From contig CM038216.1 of the NCBI GenBank assembly GCA_021442155.1, forward strand, positions 86,648,945 to 86,712,944: a DNA stretch of 64,000 nucleotides, read 5' to 3'. The stretch comes from Cymbidium sinense. Taxonomy: Eukaryota; Streptophyta; Magnoliopsida; Asparagales; Orchidaceae. Below the pieces are notes generated by a model, which saw only the letters and a list, made by a program, of their open reading frames with translations, ran no database searches and was not told the origin of the DNA. This document shows, piece by piece, positions 59,346 to 64,000 of this stretch (positions are counted from its first letter, which is position 1; every line of letters begins with the position of its first letter). The position numbers and the translations under genes were made by a program.

Positions 59346-59798
59346 AATGGGCTGAACCTTGATGGCAGGAACATCAGCGTCAACTAAACTCAGTCTAGAT
59401 GTCACGGTGGAGGCGAAGGCAGAGGTGGTAGTTATCGTAGTCATTGTGGGGGATTTGGAGGTGTTATTGGATATGGAGGTGGTGGTCAGAGCAGTGGTGG
59501 TTATGGAGGCTGGCGGAGTGATAGAGGTTACAATAATGGTGGTCGTGGATGGATAAATTTGGGATATGATGGTGGATCCTGCTGCTCGAGAGGCGATGAT
59601 GTTTCTAATGGGAATCGAAGAAACTAAAGATCAGCTGATCCGATCTATTGCTCAGTTCTAGTTATCTAGGGTTTTTGATTTGCTCTATGCATGCTCATTT
59701 TTGATTTATGTCGCCGTTATGTCTTGAAAACTTGTGCGCTACTTGGTTGGTGAAATAAAAAAATGTAATGTTGAATATAAATTTTTTCTTTAAAAAAC
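59346..59798 (+). pseudogene. GRP C-terminal fragment, copy 14 (one stop only)
   Basis: The 282-nt frame (AAT at 59346 to TAA at 59625-59627) is full length with a single in-frame stop, TAA at Gln-14. It reads NGLNLDGRNISVN, then TQS, then a tail with YGGGGQSSGGYGG and GYDGGSCCSRG, ending NGNRRN. The first part of the 3' UTR is shortened, and the A run is only six bases. Confidence 0.9.
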
Positions 59799-59804
59799 CC
59801 TTAA

Positions 59805-60190
59805 CCTAAGGCCAGCTAAGCTGATCACTGGGCACAGGCCACAGGCCCTAAGGCCCTGGGCCAAAAGCCCTGATCCCTGGGCTGACCTGGGCTCCCTAAG
59901 CCACAGGCCTCCACCACCTAGGCCCTGAGTACTGAGCCATATGGGCCCTGAGGACCTGGATCACAGGCCCTGGGCCAGGCCCTGGAGCCAGATACTGAGC
60001 CACTGGAGCCACACCCAGCTGGCCCTGGGCCTGGCCTGGGCCGGGCCCAGACCTAGGCCTGAGCCCTGCCAGGACCCTAGCTGAGCCAGGACCTGTGCTC
60101 TGAGCTGGCCCCTGACCCTGGAATCTAAGCAGGCCTGGCTGGGCAAACTGAGCCCACACTAAACCCAGGCCACTAAACCTACTATCTTTG
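59805..60190 (+). other. Strongest GC-rich patch (CCCTGGG/CCTGAGCC type)
   Basis: About 385 bp in which almost every heptamer-like word is GC-rich: CCCTGGGCC, GGGCTGACC, CCTGAGCC, GGCCTGGCCTGGGCC. It is by far the most GC-rich DNA in the window. It sits exactly where a CCCTAAA block should follow a GRP cassette, and fades back to CACTAAACC at the right end. The Pro/Gly-rich open frames here on the minus strand are products of the repeat. Confidence 0.7.
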
Positions 60191-60350
60191 AGCCCATAAA
60201 CCCAAAATCTGTTGCTGGGGCCCTTGTCCTCGTGCTCTGGGTTTCCCTTTCCCCTATCATTTTGGCTTTCGGCCTCTATTTTGCATGATTCTCACTGTAT
60301 TCCTTCTTGTATTGAAGACTGCCTGGCTATTTTCTATCTTCATTGGAGTG

Positions 60351-61548
60351 ATGCCTCCCCAATGATTACTTGGGGAAAACTAAAGGATCCTATGGATCCT
60401 ACTAGGGCATCAACTAACGTGGCTTTGACTGCTTGTAAATCATTCAAAGCCATTCCAGTTTAGATTTCTCTCCCCAATATGCAAATTTATTTCCTTAATC
60501 ATCAATTCCTTTTTATTATGGGTGCTTTATTTGGTCATCCATTGCAAATTGATCAAACAACGACTACAAAATCTCATCATTCAGTAGCTAAAATCCTTGT
60601 TTAATTAGACATTACCAAAAAACACCCCAAAGAAATTTGGTTGGGATCTAAAAATTATGGTTATATATAAAGAATTGAATTTGAAAATTTCCCTATCTTT
60701 TGTTCTCATTGAAAAATCCACTGGCACAATAATTTTGAATGTTTCATTCTTCATCCCCCGTCACCCCCTACAAAAAAAACCCTATTAAGGAAACTTCTAT
60801 TCCTAACTTTAGGCTGATCATTATTAAATATCAAAAAGCTACAATAAAAAAGGAATTTTTTAATGTTCCTAATAAGGCTATTTTACCTCTTACTTCTTCT
60901 ATGCAATTCAAGGCTTCTAATGTGAATAATAATATTTTTTTCTAAACTTTTGGATGATGATTCTATTTCCTTGATTCAATCCACATCCTTGTGGCATTTA
61001 TTAATAAAAATGAAGCATTGATTGAGAATATAAATGAAGATATTAATGTTATGCATCATTCAAATTCAATGTAGAATATGGCTTTAATAACTCATGATAA
61101 TCAGGTTGAAAAATCCAATTCTAATTTCTAGATTTAGGATGATTTAAATTCTCATAAATATTTGGCTTTGTCTAATAATTTGGATCATGAAGTGAAAGGG
61201 CTTTGTGTTCACACTTTCCTCAAAATAAATATGTTTCTGCTCCCTCTCTTGCTATTCCTGATGCTCATTTGGCTTTAATAAATTCTAATGTCTTGGAAGA
61301 AGGAGAACTCATTTGTAATCAAGAGATTTGTCCTAAATCTGTGCCTAGTGTTGCTAAATTCTCCTCGGATGATGATTATATGGGAAGAGAAAATGGTTTC
61401 CAAACATATCATGCTAAAAAAAGAAAAAAAATGTTAAAAATTTCCCTCTCTAATTGCCAAGAAATACTAGATTCACCCCTCTCTCTCTTAATTAACCTTT
61501 TCTTAACCCATTTTATTTCTTTATGTTTAATTTTATTGTTGGAATGTT
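60351..61548 (+). pseudogene. L1 ORF1 (DUF4283-like plus zinc knuckle), broken
   Basis: ORF1 encodes the RNA-binding chaperone of the L1 ribonucleoprotein. Visible parts are DPMDPTRASTNVAL near 60390-60440 (compare the fragment at 6.58 kb), LFIMGALFGHPLQIDQ and KHPKEIWLGSKNYGYI (about 60510-60670, DUF4283-like), and a zinc-knuckle-like FCSH..KIHWHNNFECF (about 60695-60745) in which a Cys codon is TGA. The variable C-terminal half includes an open stretch 61203-61550 and ends in AKKRKKMLK. The first ATG (60351) is followed by TGA after four codons. Confidence 0.75.
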
Positions 61549-64000
61549 AGAGGGACCCTCTCTATTCATGTATTAGAAATCTTTATCGTATACATAATAT
61601 TTCTTTACTTATTTTTTCTAGAGCCTATTATTTATGCTAACAAAACTAAACATGTTTCTAGAATGATCGATTTCAATAAAAGTTTCTCTAATGTCAATAA
61701 TATATTAGACTCTTTTGGAATAACTTTGTAGAGGTTTCAATTACTGATGATTTTCAACAAGTAGTCAATGTTCAAATCTCTTATGGTGATTATTGTTTTA
61801 TGGGCTTAGATCTGGAAGAAATCTTCTTTGGGATAATTTGAGGAATTTCTACCTCACATAAACCTTGGTTTGTTGGTGGTGATTTCAACACTATTTTATT
61901 CACTTTTGAATGAAGTGGGGGTTGCTCTCCTAAGATTCATTCCATGGAAGAATTTTCTAATATGATCCATGATTGTAATTTGATTGATATTGGTTTTAAA
62001 GGTTCTAATTATACTTGAAAATACTCTAGACTTTGAAAAAGGCTGGATCAGATTCTTTTTTATACTCATTAGATTACTCAATGGCATATTACTTATGTTG
62101 ATCATTTAAGAAGAACCTTGTTTGATCATGCTCATCTTTTGGTTTCTATTAAACATAATTCTAATAGAATAAAAAATTTCTCTCCTTTTAGATTTTAGAA
62201 CATAGGGATTCAACATATTGATTTTTTTTAATGTTGTGGCCAACAATCAGAAAGCTCTTTTACATCTTAATAATTCGATTATGGGGATGAATAGACTTTG
62301 GTTTAAGCTTAAAAGACTTAAGAAAAATTGGGGTTGGTTATTTTAAAAACCACTTTATTAATATAAAGATATGGAAAAAATGGTTTGTGATCTTGAGGTC
62401 TCTATTATGTATTCTTCTAGATTAGGACTTGGTAGGGCAAAAGATAAACTTGTTAATTTTCAAAATATGGAAGAGACTTATTGGCATCAAAAAGCTGATA
62501 GTAAACATATTGCGGATGGTGACAGGAATATTAGGTATTTCCATGCTTTAGTTAATAAAAAGAGAGCTTTAAATAATATTCAAAAAATTAAAGATGGTAA
62601 TGCAGAATGGATTATGAGAATAATGATATTAAGGATTCAGTTATTAATTACTTTAGAAATATGCTTAATAAGAGTTACTCTTATGAAATAATTTCTAAAT
62701 TGCTCTTAATTCCTTCTATTATTACAAATGATGACAGTGATTTGCTTACTATTATTCCTAATGAATATGAAATTTTTAAAGTTCTTAATAGCATGAGCAT
62801 AGATTCTATTACTGGTACGGAGGGTTTCACTACACAATTTTTTCAAAATTGTTGGTTTATTATTAAAATAATTTGATTGAGGTTGTGGTTGATTTTTAAT
62901 GGTGATTCTTTTCCTAGATATTTTTTAGCACTTCTATTATCTCATACCTAAGAAAGATAATCTAGACTATTATAGTGATTTTAGACCTATTAGTCTTTGC
63001 ACCTTCTTTAATAAGCTGATTTCCAAAATTCTAACCAACAGGCTTAGTCCTTTGCTTCATAAGATTATCTCTTTCAACCAAACTGGTTTTAGAGGTAGAT
63101 CTATTTACGATAACATTTTACTTTCCAATTAATTCATGACTTAGATGCTAAGATTAGAGTTGGAAACATTCTTTTCAAATTAGATATTACCAAAGCTTTT
63201 GATAATATCTCTTGGGATTTCATTTTCCATATTTTGAATTTATTTGGGTTTTCGATAAATTTACTTTTCTTATTAATAATTATATTAATAATATACTTTT
63301 TATTTTGCTTAATGGGAAGCTTTAGACTTATTTCCTTCTTCCCATGGCTTAAGACAAGGGGGTCCTTTATCTCTTGCTTTATTTATTATTGCTGTTGAGT
63401 ACTTATCTAGGAGCATCAATGAGTTATTTTTAAGTAATCCTAATATGTACTATAGAACTCTTGGTTGTCTTCCTGTTTCCCACTTAAGTTTTGTAGATGA
63501 TTTCATTATTTTTTGCAATGCTTCTTATTCAACATATCAAGAACCTCAAGATTTTTTAAATAAATTTGGTAGAGAAAGTGGTCATTCTATCAATGATAGC
63601 CAAAGCTATTTTATTATTTCTTCAAGTATCTATAAGAATTACATCAATAAAATCTAGCATATCACTAATTTTAAACATCAACACTTACCTCTTAAGTACT
63701 TGCGTGCTCCTCTATTTAAAGGTCCAAAATGATCTCATCTTTTTTATGAGTTAATTCAAAAACTCTTAAATAATATTATTTTTTTGGGAATTCCATTTAC
63801 TTTCCTTTGGTGGCAGGCTCACTATTCTCAAAAGCACTCTCAATTTTATGCCCTTTTATTTGATTCAAACTATTATTCCCACTAATTCTACTCTTATCAG
63901 AATCGCTTACTTAATAAATTTTTTTGGGATCCAATAATTCTATTAAAAGAATGCATTGACATCCAGGCATAAATGATGTGATCTATTGGGTGAAGGTGGT
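61549..64000 (+). pseudogene. L1 ORF2 (endonuclease, RT), broken and cut by window edge
   Basis: The endonuclease part shows LDNLRNF-, KPWFVGGDFNTILF- and SMEEFSNMIHDCNLIDIGFK-type blocks (about 61830-62000), then WHITYVDHLRRTL..H (about 62080-62130). The pre-RT stretch 62371-62691 reads KADSKHIADGDRNIRYFHALV. RT blocks are DFRPISLCTFFNKLISKIL (about 62980-63035), TGFRGRSIYDNILL (about 63080-63125), FKLDITKAFDNISWDF (about 63175-63225), LRQGGPLSLALF (about 63350-63390) and HLSFVDDFIIFCNA (63483-63524). The catalytic Asp of motif A (LDITKAFD) and the VDD pair are present. The frame changes at least six times. Confidence 0.85.

Larger units (their letters stand above)
60200..64000 (+). mobile_element. 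L1-type LINE, decayed, runs off right edge
   Basis: A long, near full-length L1 on the + strand, with a leader and ORF1 (to about 61548) and ORF2 from about 61540 to the edge. Order and motifs fit plant L1 elements: a DUF4283-like domain and zinc knuckle in ORF1; endonuclease and RT in ORF2. Frequent stops and frameshifts make it inactive. The 3' end lies outside the window. Confidence 0.88.

Noticed and set aside
59896..60159. Pro/Gly/Gln-rich open frames on the minus strand
   Set aside because: Products of the GC-rich CCCTGGG-type repeat patch, with no domain and periodic composition.

Overview
The window is nuclear DNA of a flowering plant, probably from a subtelomeric or otherwise heterochromatic region. 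The evidence is: Arabidopsis-type telomere heptamers (CCCTAAA on the + strand) in many degenerate blocks; plant-type retrotransposons (RTE and L1 LINEs, and Tat/Ogre-lineage Ty3-gypsy); and repeated fragments of a plant glycine-rich RNA-binding protein (GRP, RRM plus Gly-rich tail) gene. I see no intact protein-coding gene, no tRNA, no rRNA and no CRISPR array. Everything recognisable as protein is a decayed transposon or a gene fragment. The species cannot be named from this sequence.

Layout. 1-2055: 5' half of an RTE-clade LINE, minus strand, running off the left edge. 2041-6418: telomere-derived AT-rich repeat, then a (CTAATAA)-type satellite. 6419-7350: an internally deleted L1 LINE. 7351-15230: a telomere-derived satellite with four GRP fragments. 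15231-35067: a retrotransposon complex. It holds two copies (A and B) of a gag-less Tat-lineage gypsy element on the minus strand. Copy B carries a 5,250-bp LTR-like insertion with a perfect 5-bp target duplication. Between A and B lie an RTE 3' end and a telomere-like island. 35068-60190: the satellite again, with a GRP 3' tail and nine more GRP fragments, one of them interrupted by an L1 3' end. This part also has several GC-rich patches where CCCTAAA looks converted to CCCTGGG or CCCTGAG. 60200-64000: an L1 LINE with decayed ORF1 and ORF2, running off the right edge.

The most interesting object is the satellite. Its monomer is about 1.05-1.2 kb. It begins with a CCCTAAA block, passes a landmark close to AAAAAGCTAAAAACC into a 0.75-0.83 kb AATAAA/CCTAAA-rich domain, and ends at a landmark close to CCAGTTTACTTAATTT plus an A run, where the next CCCTAAA block begins. 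About 24 copies of the last landmark are visible. Some monomers carry an extra cassette of about 0.46-0.49 kb: the last 93 codons of a GRP, its 3' UTR and a short A run. The cassette always starts at the same junction (CCCTAA/GAATGG) and always lies in the same orientation as CCCTAAA. This looks like a gene end captured by, or healed with, telomere repeats and then amplified as a composite satellite. All copies have stops or frameshifts; those at 10819, 14370, 45018 and 59346 keep the exact 282-nt reading-frame length.

These assignments come from reading the sequence and from remembered family consensus features. No database search or alignment was run.
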